Shown: positions 44,301 to 53,637, numbered from the stretch's first letter. The stretch is 64,000 nt of DNA from Salinimicrobium sediminis (GCF_900215295.1 NZ_OCMF01000002.1:186001-250000); one strand, 5' to 3'. Notes: generated by a model not told the origin, from the letters alone. Program-made: numbers and translations.

Positions 44301-46345
44301 TCCCCAAGGTTCAAAAAGAGCATATCGGGATCGAATTTCAGAATTTCAATCTGGCCGCCATCTTTTCTTATCTGAATCCGGAAGATCAGCTTACTTCCGG
44401 AAATATGAACGGGAACTTTATTATTGAGGAACCTTTTGGTAATACCGGATGGGTGGCAGACCTTACAGTTAATGAATTCAATGTTATGGAAGTTCCATTG
44501 GGAACTTTGAGTTTTGATGCCAATGCAGTGGGAATGGACACCTATAATTACGAGCTTACCGTAAAAGGAAACAATGCCGATATTGATCTCGCAGGGACTT
44601 ACCTCGCAGATGAAAATGGCGGAAATTTGGATATGAACATTGATCTCAACAGGGTCAACATGGAACTAATTGAAGGTTTTTCCATGGGAGCAATTAATAA
44701 TACTAACGGAAATTTCTCCGGAAATTTCTCCGTTACAGGGGATCCTTTAAAACCTGACTATGAAGGAAATCTTCATTTTTCTGAAGCCGGTTTTACAGTT
44801 GCCATGCTTAATGCGCCATTTACTTTACCCGATGAAAATCTAAGAATTGACACCACCGGAATTTATATGGAAGATTTCGATATTCGCGATTCCAGGGGGA
44901 ATTCCTTTGTTTTAAATGGGGCGGTACTTACAGAAAACCTGCTTAATCCCGGTTTTGACCTAAGTTTCTCTGCCAATAATTTTATGGCTCTAAACTCTAC
45001 TGCCGAAGATTTTGACCTGTTCTACGGAACTGCGGTTTTTGATGCGACAGGTTCCGTAACCGGAAATCTGGAATTGCCTCAAATTGAACTGGATCTTGAG
45101 GTTTTAGAGGAATCAAATATCACTTATGTTATTCCGGAAGCTAATCTCGAAATAGAGGAAAGAGAAGGAGTAGTGATCTTTGTTAATCGCGAAAACCCTG
45201 ACAGGATTTTAACCAGAAGGACCGATGAAGTTGAAGGTGGTGCATTTTCGGGATTTGCGCTGAATTCCTATATCTCTGTTCAGGAAGGGGCGACTTTTAA
45301 GATCATTTTAGACGAAGATACAGGGGATCACTTTCAGGCATCCGGCGACGGCGACTTATTGTATGACATCTATCCTAACGGCCGTACAACTTTGTCCGGG
45401 CGTATGGAGATCAATGACGGCTACTATGAAATGAGCTTGTACAACCTTGTTACCCGCAGGTTTGAAATTCTGGAAGGAAGCACTGTAGTATGGTCTGGAG
45501 ATCCCATGGATGCCGACCTTGATATTACTGCAGTTTATAATGTAGAAGCTTCGGCCTCAGGATTAATGGCTGCCCAGATCACATCCCAACCTTTAGGCGA
45601 TCAGGATCAATACAGGCAGGAATTGGATTTTCTCGTCTATTTAAGAATAGGAGGGGAGATCTCTGCACCAAAACTTTCTTTTGGATTGGATATGCCCGAA
45701 GATGAACAGGGAGCGCTTAGCGGCCAGGTATATGGAAGAGTCCAGCAGGTTAATCAGCAGGAAAACGAGCTTAATAAACAAGTATTTTCGTTACTGGTTT
45801 TAAACAGATTCTTTCCATCTTCAGGAAGTCCGGGAACAGAAGGAGGTACTTTATCATTTGCCAGGGACAATTTAAATGAAGCCCTTTCTGACCAGTTAAA
45901 TGTCTTTTCAGACAGGTTAATGGGTGAAACCGGAATTGATCTCAATTTTGGATTAAATTCTTTTACAGATTATCAGGGGGAGAGTCCACAGGAAAGAACG
46001 CAGCTCGATATTACGGCCCAGAGAAGCTTTATGGATGACAGGCTAATTGTGAGTGTTGGAAGCGAGGTGGACGTGCAGGGGTCGAGCCCTGTGGAAGAAG
46101 CAAATCCTTTAATAGGAAAAGTAAGTCTTGACTATTTGCTCACCAAAGATGGAAGATTCCGCATCCAGGCCTTCAGAAGAAATTCTTACGAAAATATCAT
46201 TGAAGGCCAGGTAATTATTAGCGGTCTCGCCCTCATCTTTACCCAGGAATTTAACCAGTTCAGGGAATTGTGGAATGAAGTCTTTAATCCCGGTGCAGGA
46301 AAAGAAGAAGAAGAAGAAGAAGAAGAAGAACAATCTGAAGAATAA
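41318..46345 (+). CDS. tamB: TamB/AsmA-family translocation and assembly module protein
   Basis: A 1675-residue protein. It starts at TTG, since no ATG precedes the membrane helix in frame. The N-terminus is lysine-rich (MEEKKKKKEKKKKG) followed by one helix (FFKILLGILIFIFLLILFV). The long middle is repetitive beta structure of the AsmA-like/TamB type, and the DUF490 C-terminal domain has RLIVSVGSEVDVQG and GNISLDYLLTKDGRFRIQAF-like segments. The protein ends in an acidic run. It bridges inner and outer membranes for outer-membrane protein or lipid transfer. TamL follows one base later. Confidence 0.9.
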   Translation: MEEKKKKKEKKKKGSGLKLFFKILLGILIFIFLLILFVRSPWGQNIIVDKLVSYISNKTNTVVEVDRLFITFGGDISLEGLYMEDKEGDTLIYSRSLEADIPLLPIIRGQGFRINSLDWEGGRANIKRQDTIEGFNYQFLMDAFATADSTATTTPADTTAAPMEFSLGDIDIKDLRLNYDDGYLGISSYFNVGHLMVEMQEFGLDSMEFAAGDALIEETMFRYAQTKPAPPSEGEEVPLPKFSIENLEVNRVTGTYQSVPDGILADVDIANLLLELPEANLEGTSLVVDRLDLRNSNITLKTSPTSSPVQDTNTVASASEGFQWPLWTVKTKNIDLQNIGFKYLVNGKEPTRGTFNAEALVLQDLDLNMPALVLADEILEAKVKKLNFEEASGLFLKESNFALLVTEEKMQLQDLVVQLNGNRIEGNLVVNYNSLDQFLENPENATVDLNLPTFNLDLQEIYRFQPDLRQNQYFAVLAKKGVSGSLSAEGRLAAVQIENANINWGANTSLSANGTIFNATDPDALRFDLPRVRFNSAGGDLKAFVEEDSLGIRIPDNLNLVGSFSGTPENISADAVLESSAGKIDVEGSFTSSPGIAFNADLQVTSLQVGQILQNKALGPLSLNIQASGSGGDVNSLDAVVEGTIDTLTYNNYKFNNIALKAQLEDGKGFANIDYKDKNLNMEFESFVQLDSIAPEIALNLNIIGADLHALGLSLNPVNTAMEIKGNFKGNLENFDATAVVSDGVFVYANESYLLGDVDILTHVRPDTTSLAIQNRMLDLRLNSNTDPNNFINALNRHYQSYFTTVETIDTVANPVNLDLRAQVSPSPILEEVFLPSLEAFDTINVQVDFREREKTLVGNVSLPFIKAYGTEIDSLQFRLDSNPEELVFDFGLQSLDAGPLAIKETLMEGRLVDEELNLSFISNYEGEPLLALNSKITKNEDVVRIHLEQDSLILNSNSWQIDPQNEILVGEDFYTFNEFRLSRNNQQLRISNEVPKVQKEHIGIEFQNFNLAAIFSYLNPEDQLTSGNMNGNFIIEEPFGNTGWVADLTVNEFNVMEVPLGTLSFDANAVGMDTYNYELTVKGNNADIDLAGTYLADENGGNLDMNIDLNRVNMELIEGFSMGAINNTNGNFSGNFSVTGDPLKPDYEGNLHFSEAGFTVAMLNAPFTLPDENLRIDTTGIYMEDFDIRDSRGNSFVLNGAVLTENLLNPGFDLSFSANNFMALNSTAEDFDLFYGTAVFDATGSVTGNLELPQIELDLEVLEESNITYVIPEANLEIEEREGVVIFVNRENPDRILTRRTDEVEGGAFSGFALNSYISVQEGATFKIILDEDTGDHFQASGDGDLLYDIYPNGRTTLSGRMEINDGYYEMSLYNLVTRRFEILEGSTVVWSGDPMDADLDITAVYNVEASASGLMAAQITSQPLGDQDQYRQELDFLVYLRIGGEISAPKLSFGLDMPEDEQGALSGQVYGRVQQVNQQENELNKQVFSLLVLNRFFPSSGSPGTEGGTLSFARDNLNEALSDQLNVFSDRLMGETGIDLNFGLNSFTDYQGESPQERTQLDITAQRSFMDDRLIVSVGSEVDVQGSSPVEEANPLIGKVSLDYLLTKDGRFRIQAFRRNSYENIIEGQVIISGLALIFTQEFNQFRELWNEVFNPGAGKEEEEEEEEEQSEE
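46304..46330 (+). repeat. GAA trinucleotide repeat (nine units)
   Basis: Nine GAA triplets in frame at the end of tamB encode an E run just before QSEE and the stop, 17 bases ahead of the TamL start. Length changes would keep the frame. Confidence 0.9.
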
Positions 46346-46346
46346 T

Positions 46347-48659
46347 ATGCAGAAGATATTTTACTTTTTGGGAACTATAACAGCTTTAATCTTGCTGCAT
46401 TCCTGTAGCGTAAAAAAATTCATTCCCGAAGATAAATTGCTCTATACAGGTGCAGACCTGGAACTTTCTTCAGAAGATGAAATAGAAGATCGAAAATCTC
46501 TTAAAGCGGAATTAGAAAACCTGATCACCCCCGAACCCAATTCCAGAATCCTGGGATCAAGGATAGGGCTTTATTTTCATTATAAAGCTCAAAAAGAAAA
46601 TCCGGGGTTCATCAATCGCTTCATGAATAAAAGACTGGGAGAGGAGCCGGTATATCTTTCTGATGCAGATCCTTTTCAAACAGAAGACCTTCTTAAAAAC
46701 CGTCTTGAAAACCGGGGTTACTTTTATAGCAGAGTAGGGCACAGCGTCAATGAAAACCCGGAAAATAAAACTGCATCCATTACTTATAAAGCAATTCTAC
46801 CTCAAAATCCATACATCCTGGCAGATTATGCTATGGATTCAGATTCTCTTATGGTCTATCAAGCGATCGAGGAGACTCTCCCGGAAACTTTGCTGAAGGA
46901 AGGGGAACCTTTCAACCTTAGTATGATGAAGGCAGAAAGAGAACGAATAGACGCGGCTCTCAAGAACAGAGGGTATTATAACTTTAGCTCAAATTTTCTC
47001 ATTTTTGAAGCCGATACCAATCAATATGACAGGAAAAAATTTGACCTTTTTCTGCGTGTAAAAAACGAAGTTCCTGAAGCCGGTTTAAAACCTTACCGTA
47101 TAAAAGAAGTGAATATTTATCCAAATTATTCACTGGGTTCAGATTCTCTTGCGCAGGATACTATTAGGTACAACGACAGGAATTATATCCAGGATGAGAT
47201 CTTTTTTAAACCTGAAAAATTAGATCCTTTTGTTTTGTTGGAGGAAGGTGATCTGTATAATCCGGAAAAATCCGGTAAGACCAGCAGGCGTATTACTTCA
47301 ATTGGAACTTATCAATTTGTAAACATAAGGTATGATGAGATCGATTCTCTGGCCACTGATAGCCTTGGGTATTTGGAAGCAAACATTTTCCTTTCCCCAA
47401 TGAACAAGCGGGCAATAAGGGCAGAGCTACAGGCCATTACTAAATCCAATAACTTTGCCGGGCCACATCTTGCGCTCACCTATACCAACCGGAATCTTTT
47501 TCATGGCGGAGAGATCTTGAATTTGTCGGGCAAAGTGGGTTATGAACAGCAACTTTCGGGAGGGGATAACATAGGGAAGCGCAGCATCATCCTCGGTGTA
47601 GATGCAGATGTTGTTTTTCCCCGCATGCTGTTTCCAATTATCGAGATCAACAGCAACTGGTTTGAGTATTCAATTCCAAAAACAAAAATTGGCGCCGGCT
47701 TTGAATATTTGAACAGAAGTGAGTTATTCAGCCTTTTCTCCGTTAACGGGAGCTTTGGCTATCTATGGAAAGCGAACAGGTTCATCACTCATGAACTCAA
47801 TCCGTTTTCTGTAGATTATTCACAACTGAGTAAAACCACTCCGGAATTTGATAAAATCCTGAAGGAAAATCCTTTTCTAAAAAGCAGTTTTGAACAACAA
47901 TTTATTGCTGGTTTAACCTATTCGTTCCTGTATAGTGAAATGATTGATGCACTGGATGAACACCAATTCTTTGTAAATGCCAATTTAGACCTGGCAGGAA
48001 ATTTATTGGATTTGTTAAGCAAGGGAGAGGCGCCAAAGAAATTCCTGGGAATGGAATTTGCCCAGTATGCAAAGATAGATACCGATCTTCGTTACCATTT
48101 TAATTTCGCTCCCGAACAAACCCTTGCCACCAGGATTTTTGCCGGAATTGGTATTCCTTATGGAAATTCTGATGTCATGCCTTACAGCAGGCAATTTTAT
48201 GCCGGGGGACCTTATAGCATCAGGGCATTTCCTATTCGCTCCCTGGGACCGGGGAGGTACACCATTGAAGGGGAGGAGGAAATACCCTATTACGATCGCA
48301 CAGGAAACTTAAGGCTTGAGGCCAATGTGGAATATAGATTCCCTATTTATCAATTCCTGAAAGGGGCTGTTTTTGCAGATGCAGGGAACGTATGGAATAC
48401 CAAAAGAAGAAATCTTCCACCAGAGGATCAACTTACAGAACAGCAAAAACGACTGATAGAAACCGGAACTTTTGGTTCTTCATTTATTGATGAATTTGCA
48501 ATAGGAGTAGGGCCGGGTCTAAGAATTGATATTCAGAGTTTTGTGATAAGATTTGATCTCGGTTTTCCCGTACACACCCCATGGTATGAAAAAGGGGAGA
48601 GATGGCAATTTAGGTTTGATGACCCGCAATTCAATTTTGCGATTGGTTATCCTTTCTAA
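46347..48659 (+). CDS. tamL: TamL, BamA-superfamily outer-membrane lipoprotein
   Basis: About 770 residues starting one base after the tamB stop. A lipobox ALILLHSC (Cys20) marks a lipoprotein, the feature that distinguishes Bacteroidota TamL from TamA. POTRA domains occupy the N-terminal half, with ENRGYFYSRVGHSV and NRGYYNFSSNFLIFEAD as typical endings. The barrel ends with RFDDPQFNFAIGYPF, a normal C-terminal beta signal. It assembles outer-membrane components together with TamB. An alternative start in tamB was rejected for lacking a signal. It converges with upp with a four-base overlap. Confidence 0.92.
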   Translation: MQKIFYFLGTITALILLHSCSVKKFIPEDKLLYTGADLELSSEDEIEDRKSLKAELENLITPEPNSRILGSRIGLYFHYKAQKENPGFINRFMNKRLGEEPVYLSDADPFQTEDLLKNRLENRGYFYSRVGHSVNENPENKTASITYKAILPQNPYILADYAMDSDSLMVYQAIEETLPETLLKEGEPFNLSMMKAERERIDAALKNRGYYNFSSNFLIFEADTNQYDRKKFDLFLRVKNEVPEAGLKPYRIKEVNIYPNYSLGSDSLAQDTIRYNDRNYIQDEIFFKPEKLDPFVLLEEGDLYNPEKSGKTSRRITSIGTYQFVNIRYDEIDSLATDSLGYLEANIFLSPMNKRAIRAELQAITKSNNFAGPHLALTYTNRNLFHGGEILNLSGKVGYEQQLSGGDNIGKRSIILGVDADVVFPRMLFPIIEINSNWFEYSIPKTKIGAGFEYLNRSELFSLFSVNGSFGYLWKANRFITHELNPFSVDYSQLSKTTPEFDKILKENPFLKSSFEQQFIAGLTYSFLYSEMIDALDEHQFFVNANLDLAGNLLDLLSKGEAPKKFLGMEFAQYAKIDTDLRYHFNFAPEQTLATRIFAGIGIPYGNSDVMPYSRQFYAGGPYSIRAFPIRSLGPGRYTIEGEEEIPYYDRTGNLRLEANVEYRFPIYQFLKGAVFADAGNVWNTKRRNLPPEDQLTEQQKRLIETGTFGSSFIDEFAIGVGPGLRIDIQSFVIRFDLGFPVHTPWYEKGERWQFRFDDPQFNFAIGYPF

Positions 48660-49315
48660 TGCTGCATCTTGGAACCAAAGCAAAGATCTCCTGCATCTCC
48701 TAAACCCGGAACAATATATCCTCTTTCATTCAATTTCTCATCAATGGTGGCTATCCATAAATGGGAATTTTCAGGAAACACCGTTTCCAGGTATTCTATC
48801 CCTTCTGTAGCACCAATAACGGAAACCAAATGAATCACTTTAGGGGTTCCCATTTTTTCCAGAGCTTTTAGCACATTCACAAAAGATCTGCCGGTAGCGA
48901 GCATGGGGTCTGCCAGGATAAGGGTTTTTCCTTCAAGGGAAGGAGAAGCCAGATATTCAACCAGGATCTCGAATTCTTCATCATTGTTTGGGTGATGCCG
49001 ATACGCAGAGATAAAAGAATTGTCGGCCGCATCGAAGTAATTTAGTAACCCGGTGTGTAACGGCAATCCTGCACGGAGGATGGAACAAATTACCAGTTCT
49101 TCCTGTGGAAGTTGAATTTTTGCCTGGCCCAGAGGAGTCTGCACTTCTTTTTCAGAAAAATTAAAATTCTTACTCAGTTCATATCCCATAATTTCTCCTA
49201 ATCTTTCAATATTCCTGCGGAAGCGCATCCTGTCGGTTTGCAGGTTGATATCCCGAAGCTGGGATATAAAAGTATTGGCAATAGAATTCTTTTCAAGTAG
49301 GTGATGAACGTGCAT
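48656..49315 (-). CDS. upp: Uracil phosphoribosyltransferase
   Basis: A 219-residue enzyme. It has the PRPP-binding loop ADPMLATGRS at about 130-140, the ICSILRAGLPL segment, and the C-terminal uracil-binding YIVPGLGDAGDLCFG motif. It salvages uracil to UMP with PRPP. A -7-like box (TAACTTTG, minus strand 49348-49341) lies 26 bases upstream of the start. Monocistronic, convergent with tamL. Confidence 0.95.
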   Translation of the reverse strand: MHVHHLLEKNSIANTFISQLRDINLQTDRMRFRRNIERLGEIMGYELSKNFNFSEKEVQTPLGQAKIQLPQEELVICSILRAGLPLHTGLLNYFDAADNSFISAYRHHPNNDEEFEILVEYLASPSLEGKTLILADPMLATGRSFVNVLKALEKMGTPKVIHLVSVIGATEGIEYLETVFPENSHLWIATIDEKLNERGYIVPGLGDAGDLCFGSKMQH

Positions 49316-49340
49316 AATAGCTTTGTGTAATGAAGATTTT

Positions 49341-49348
49341 CAAAGTTA
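49341..49348 (-). promoter_or_regulatory. -7 box (TAACTTTG) of upp
   Basis: The minus strand reads TAACTTTG, a match to TAnnTTTG. Transcription would start near 49334. No TTG is found at -33. Confidence 0.45.
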
Positions 49349-49518
49349 AAAATTTTGCCTTAATAAGTCTCATTTTACATGATTCTAATAAAGATATTTC
49401 AACAGGGCATTTTATACTTACCCCATAGAAATATATTTAAAAATGTGATTAAAATTGTATCTTTAGGTATCCAGTATGCTGCAAAACAATTGATTAAAGA
49501 ATTTATAAAATTATATTT

Positions 49519-49905
49519 ATGAAAGAAAAAGAAGAGTTTTTGCGTGAAGTCAACAGAGCATACGCAGAAGGTGATGAGAAATGGTTTATGGACCATATTA
49601 CCGATGATATTTGCTGGGTGATCGTGGGAGAAAAAGATATTGGAGGAAAATCGGAGTTTAAAGAGGTACTGGAGCAAATGAAAGAAATGCCCGCTCTTAA
49701 CATTGAAGTGGAAAATATTTACGTGACTAACACCCACGGAATTGTCGAAGGGGTGGTAATAAGCAGGAACAGGCTTGGACAAAAGAAACATTACGGCTTT
49801 TGCGATATCTATAAATTTGCAGAAGGAAAAGACCTGCGAATTTCAACCATTACCTCTTATGTAATCGATATTAGCAGACACCTGCAATACAGGGAAAGCT
49901 GTTAA
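49519..49905 (+). CDS. NTF2/SnoaL-like protein
   Basis: A 128-residue cytoplasmic protein with the cystatin-like fold pattern: an N-terminal helix REVNRAYAEGDEKWFMDHI, then ITDDICWVIVGEKDIGGKSEF and four strands ending LRISTITSYVI. Such proteins are small hydrolase-like, isomerase-like or ligand-binding proteins. The pocket residues are not clear enough for a substrate guess. It converges with the disordered-protein gene over a short hairpin. Confidence 0.75.
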   Translation: MKEKEEFLREVNRAYAEGDEKWFMDHITDDICWVIVGEKDIGGKSEFKEVLEQMKEMPALNIEVENIYVTNTHGIVEGVVISRNRLGQKKHYGFCDIYKFAEGKDLRISTITSYVIDISRHLQYRESC

Positions 49906-49911
49906 AGAAAA

Positions 49912-49932
49912 TAGCCACTCCAGGAGTGGCTA
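49912..49932. terminator. Bidirectional terminator after the NTF2-like gene
   Basis: TAGCCACTCC pairs with GGAGTGGCTA almost without a loop, with A/T-rich flanks. It lies between convergent genes. Confidence 0.8.
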
Positions 49933-49937
49933 AAAAA

Positions 49938-50330
49938 TTATTTTCTATTGTCGTTATCTCTGGTCTTTTCCGAAGGATCTTTATATTTTTCCGCTTTTTC
50001 TCCTTTATAAACAGTCTCACTTTGAGATTCTATATTGTCATTTGAATTTGCAGATTCCTTAGGTCTTCTTTCTTTTTCCACGTCTTGCGGTTTGTTGGTG
50101 GTGGGATTGAATTTTCTGTCATCGTCTCCCGGAAGGTCAAGATCTGCACCTGCATAATCAATGGGTTCTTCTCTCTCTTTAAAATAATCTCCCTTTCCTT
50201 CGTCCTGGCTTTGGTTGTTTAGCACTTCTTTGTCTTCTGGGGTAATATTGGAGTTGTAGTTGTTATTATCCTGATCTCTTTCAGATTGACCGGCACGATT
50301 ATTTTTGGGTTGTTCTTCTTTCTTTGTCAT
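49938..50330 (-). CDS. Highly charged, probably disordered protein
   Basis: A 130-residue protein of Lys, Glu, Asp, Asn, Gln and Ser with almost no hydrophobic residues (NNRAGQSERDQDNNN, SANSNDNIESQSETVY). It has no signal peptide, so it is cytoplasmic. The composition is like hydrophilins or stress-induced disordered proteins, but no family is recognised. Convergent with the NTF2-like gene. Confidence 0.7.
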   Translation of the reverse strand: MTKKEEQPKNNRAGQSERDQDNNNYNSNITPEDKEVLNNQSQDEGKGDYFKEREEPIDYAGADLDLPGDDDRKFNPTTNKPQDVEKERRPKESANSNDNIESQSETVYKGEKAEKYKDPSEKTRDNDNRK

Positions 50331-50484
50331 GATTTAGTTTTTATTTTAAATTACAGATTATCTTATATTTACCCGAGCTTTTGCGGTTAAATTGCAGTTA
50401 AATTTCCTCCGAGGGATTTAAATAATTTTTACTTCAGAAATAATTTGGTTAAATATTTGATACCCTGTCGTTGAAGATATACTG

Positions 50485-51153
50485 ATGATGAAAAACTTTA
50501 TTCTACTTCTTTTTTGCCTTGTCGGTTTTGCGGCTCAGGGGCAAATTGATAATCCTACAGCTCCTGTAAAGGCGCCGGGAGAACTTATGGCTCCTAAGAC
50601 CGGAAGTGAATCTGAATCTTATTTAAAAACTTCGGGCAATCACAGTCTTAGCTCCAAAAAAGGAATTTTCAGCAATACCAGTGAACCCATAAAATTAGGA
50701 GAGAAGGAAGAAAAAAGCTTCAGCATGAGGACAGATCAAAATGGCCTGATGACCTTCAAAGGAAAAGATTATACCCCTAAAGCTTTCGTTAAAGACAAGG
50801 AAGTAAGGGAAGAATTCCGAAGAGATCAATATTTGGGAGATTTCAAAACTACAGGTGTGTTTGTGGAACTCTACTGTCGTGATCATGAATATATTGACGG
50901 GGACCGGGTGAAAATTAGTATCAACGGGGTTGTTATTGACGCCAACAATCTTTTGGGAGGAACTTTTACTCCTATTATGGTTAGGTTGGATGATGGCCTC
51001 AACAATATTGAGTTTGAAGCCCTCAACCAGGGAACTTCAGGGCCCAATACCGCAGAACTTCGGGTTTATGATGACCAGGGTAGGGAAGTGGTTCGAAAAG
51101 AATGGAACCTGCTTACCGGATCAAAAGCCAACCTGGTTGTTGTAAAACAGTAA
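50485..51153 (+). CDS. Secreted protein of unknown function
   Basis: A 222-residue protein with a signal peptide (MMKNFILLLFCLVGFAAQGQ). An N-terminal low-complexity part is followed by a beta-rich C-terminal domain, with DGDRVKISINGVVIDANNLL and LDDGLNNIEFEALNQGTSGPNTAELRVYDDQG. That pattern resembles an Ig-like or adhesin-type periplasmic domain. Two ATG codons in tandem open the frame. It converges with the permease gene, five bases away. No family name is supported. Confidence 0.75.
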   Translation: MMKNFILLLFCLVGFAAQGQIDNPTAPVKAPGELMAPKTGSESESYLKTSGNHSLSSKKGIFSNTSEPIKLGEKEEKSFSMRTDQNGLMTFKGKDYTPKAFVKDKEVREEFRRDQYLGDFKTTGVFVELYCRDHEYIDGDRVKISINGVVIDANNLLGGTFTPIMVRLDDGLNNIEFEALNQGTSGPNTAELRVYDDQGREVVRKEWNLLTGSKANLVVVKQ

Positions 51154-51158
51154 ATTTC

Positions 51159-52400
51159 CTATAAATTCCCCTGCATTAAATTATAGATATTAAAGCCGAA
51201 AAGGATCAGGATTGCTATCAATGCTAAAACTGTGGGAACAGGAATATTATTAATGTTGAGCCTAATGTAAAACGGCGGCTTTTTATCTGTCTCCTTACGT
51301 TTCTTATGTCTTAAATTAAGTAAGGCGACATTCACCATTCCAAACACAATAAAAATAAAGATATTACTGAGACTGGCCACGATCTTCAGGTTTCCTATCA
51401 ATCCAAACCCTATAGCCACAATACTTATAGCTATGATTGCAAAGTTGGGTGCATTCCCTATTCCCGAAATTGTGGTAAATTTTTTGAGCCAGGATTTATT
51501 GCTATCCCTTGCCACATCATAAAGCAGTCTCGAAGTTCCAAGAATATTACTTAAGATGGTTTTGCTGGTAGCAAAAAGTGCTATGATGACCAGGGAAGTT
51601 GCGCCCCATGTTCCAAGCTTTGTCTCAATTACGGCAGCCAGCGGTCCATTTGAATTCGAAAGCTCATTCCAATCCAGCACGTTTACAGCACTAACAGCGA
51701 TCAAAACGTAAATAATTAGGACCAGGATCCCACTCATGATCACTGCCTTTGGCATATTAACTTTGGGATTTTTAGTTTCTTCGGCCATTTTCACCAGGTC
51801 CTCAAAGCCTATATAACTAAAAAAGATCAATGCACCTCCCGCCAGTAGGCCGGTCCACCCGTTTTCATTCGTTTGCAGCAGGGGTTCAAGCCGGAATTCA
51901 GGAATGCTGACTACAACCACCGCAGCGAGACCCGTTAGGGTGATAATAGTGGCGAAGGAATTATAATAGGAGCTATATTTTGTGCCTATAATGTTGAAAA
52001 AGGCCATAAAAGCAATTATAACAATGACAATGATCCAGGAAGGGATATTGACCAGCCTGCTAAGATAATCGGCAAAACTAATGGAGATGGCGGCTGCAGC
52101 CACTATTCCCGTAAAAGCCATAAAAACAGACATAATAAAGGCTGTTTTTTCACCCAGGCCTTGTTTTATATACTCAAAACTACCTCCGGAATCGGGATAG
52201 CGGCTTACGAACTCTGCATAAGACAGGCCTGTTAAGAGTGCTACTGTCGCAGCGATAACAAAACTGAGCCATAACATATTTCCACTTAGACCTGCTGCCT
52301 TTCCTATTATAGCATAGATTCCGGCGCCAACGATACCTCCAACACCAAACATTAATACATCCCAGAATCCTAAATTTCTTTTGAGTTCCTTTTTTCCCAT
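51159..52400 (-). CDS. APC-superfamily amino-acid permease
   Basis: A 413-residue transporter with 12 membrane helices. The consensus GVGGIVGAGIYAIIG in helix 1 and FFSYIGFEDLVKMAEETKNP in helix 6 are characteristic of APC permeases. It imports or exchanges amino acids in the inner membrane; the substrate is unknown. It is adjacent to and divergent from a universal stress protein, perhaps a shared osmotic or starvation response, but this is only a guess. Confidence 0.9.
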   Translation of the reverse strand: MGKKELKRNLGFWDVLMFGVGGIVGAGIYAIIGKAAGLSGNMLWLSFVIAATVALLTGLSYAEFVSRYPDSGGSFEYIKQGLGEKTAFIMSVFMAFTGIVAAAAISISFADYLSRLVNIPSWIIVIVIIAFMAFFNIIGTKYSSYYNSFATIITLTGLAAVVVVSIPEFRLEPLLQTNENGWTGLLAGGALIFFSYIGFEDLVKMAEETKNPKVNMPKAVIMSGILVLIIYVLIAVSAVNVLDWNELSNSNGPLAAVIETKLGTWGATSLVIIALFATSKTILSNILGTSRLLYDVARDSNKSWLKKFTTISGIGNAPNFAIIAISIVAIGFGLIGNLKIVASLSNIFIFIVFGMVNVALLNLRHKKRKETDKKPPFYIRLNINNIPVPTVLALIAILILFGFNIYNLMQGNL

Positions 52401-52551
52401 TGATGATCTTTAATTTAATCCATTTGTTTCAATATAATTTTTCATCTGGGATAGAAAATAAACTTAACAGGAACTAAAGAAAAAACTAACAAATTTTAAG
52501 CTGAAACAAGATCTCAGGGGAATTTTGTAAATTGAAGAGAAATTACGGTCT

Positions 52552-53010
52552 ATGAAAAAAGTTCTTATTGCGATCGATTATCATCCCATTTCAGAAAAAG
52601 TTGCCGAAGCGGGCTATGAATTGGCAAAAAACCTTAATGCGGAAGTGTGCCTACTTCATGTTTTAAATGACGTGGGTTTTTATGGCACCCAGTATCCCAC
52701 TTTTATGGGATACGACGGTTATTCGGGAATGGCTCCGGACCTTGACCTGGCCCTGGAAATGAGGAATATTGCTGAAGAGTTTATGGGAAAGGCTAAAGCT
52801 CATCTTAATGATGAAAGGGTGAGCACCTATATTGCTGAAGGAGATACCGCCAAAACAATACTAAATTATGCCGAAGAATGGGGTGCTGAGGTTCTGGTGA
52901 TGGGCACCCATAGCCATTCCACCTTTGAAAAACTGCTGTTAGGAACCGTTGCCGGGAAGATCCTTGAAAAAACCAAAACTCCATTATATTTAATTCCTAT
53001 TAAAAAATAG
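52552..53010 (+). CDS. Universal stress protein
   Basis: A 152-residue UspA-fold protein. It opens KKVLIAIDYHPISEKVAEAGYELAKNL, and the ATP-binding GxxGx(9)G(S/T) signature is VMGTHSHSTFEKLLLGTVAGKIL near the C-terminus. The single domain fits the ATP-binding type. Role in stress survival is inferred from family. It lies divergent from the permease gene with 151 bases between. Confidence 0.9.
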   Translation: MKKVLIAIDYHPISEKVAEAGYELAKNLNAEVCLLHVLNDVGFYGTQYPTFMGYDGYSGMAPDLDLALEMRNIAEEFMGKAKAHLNDERVSTYIAEGDTAKTILNYAEEWGAEVLVMGTHSHSTFEKLLLGTVAGKILEKTKTPLYLIPIKK

Positions 53011-53118
53011 CTTCTTAAAATTGGCGTATCTTTATAAAGATTAGACCTTTTGTACGGAAATTATTTCCGAAAGATTCCCCTTTCAAACAAATCGAGCTAA
53101 CGATTAAAATAGATTGAT

Positions 53119-53571
53119 ATGAAAAACAGGGAATTTTTTAGAGTATGCATGCTGGTAAGTATGCTATTCTTTTTCGCCGAGAACATTGCCCAGGAAGCAA
53201 CAAATTCTGTTGTAAGGACAATTGATGATAAAGACCTGCAGTGGGGACCTTGTCCAGATTTTATGCCGAATGGTTGCGAGATTGCTATTCTCCATGGAGA
53301 TCCTGCTAAAAAAAACGCAGATGTACTTTTCAAAGTACCTGCCAATACAGACATTCCAAATCATAGCCATACCTCTGCAGAAAGGATGATCCTCGTTTCG
53401 GGAGAAATGGATGTTACTTATGAAGGAGAGGAGACGCAAAAGCTAAAAACTGGAAATTATGCCTATGGTCCTGCCATGAAACCTCACAGGGCTCGCTGTG
53501 GAGATGCGGGATCTTGTGTACTATTCATTGCCTTTGAAGAGCCGCTTGATGCTATTCCCGTGCAGGAGTAA
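53119..53571 (+). CDS. Exported cupin-domain protein
   Basis: A 150-residue protein with a signal peptide (MLVSMLFFFAENIAQ region). The cupin motif 1 appears as PNHSHTSAERMILVSGEM, with two histidines and a glutamate for metal binding, and motif 2 as GNYAYGPAMKPHRARC with one histidine. The N-terminal segment WGPCPDFMPNGCEIAILHGDP also recurs in cupins similar to those of ChrR-type proteins. Function and substrate are unknown. Confidence 0.85.
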   Translation: MKNREFFRVCMLVSMLFFFAENIAQEATNSVVRTIDDKDLQWGPCPDFMPNGCEIAILHGDPAKKNADVLFKVPANTDIPNHSHTSAERMILVSGEMDVTYEGEETQKLKTGNYAYGPAMKPHRARCGDAGSCVLFIAFEEPLDAIPVQE

Positions 53572-53637
53572 GGTAGAAAAACGATAAAATCAGGAGAAAC
53601 TTCCGGGAATTCAGGTAATTTTTGGAGGGCTAAATAG

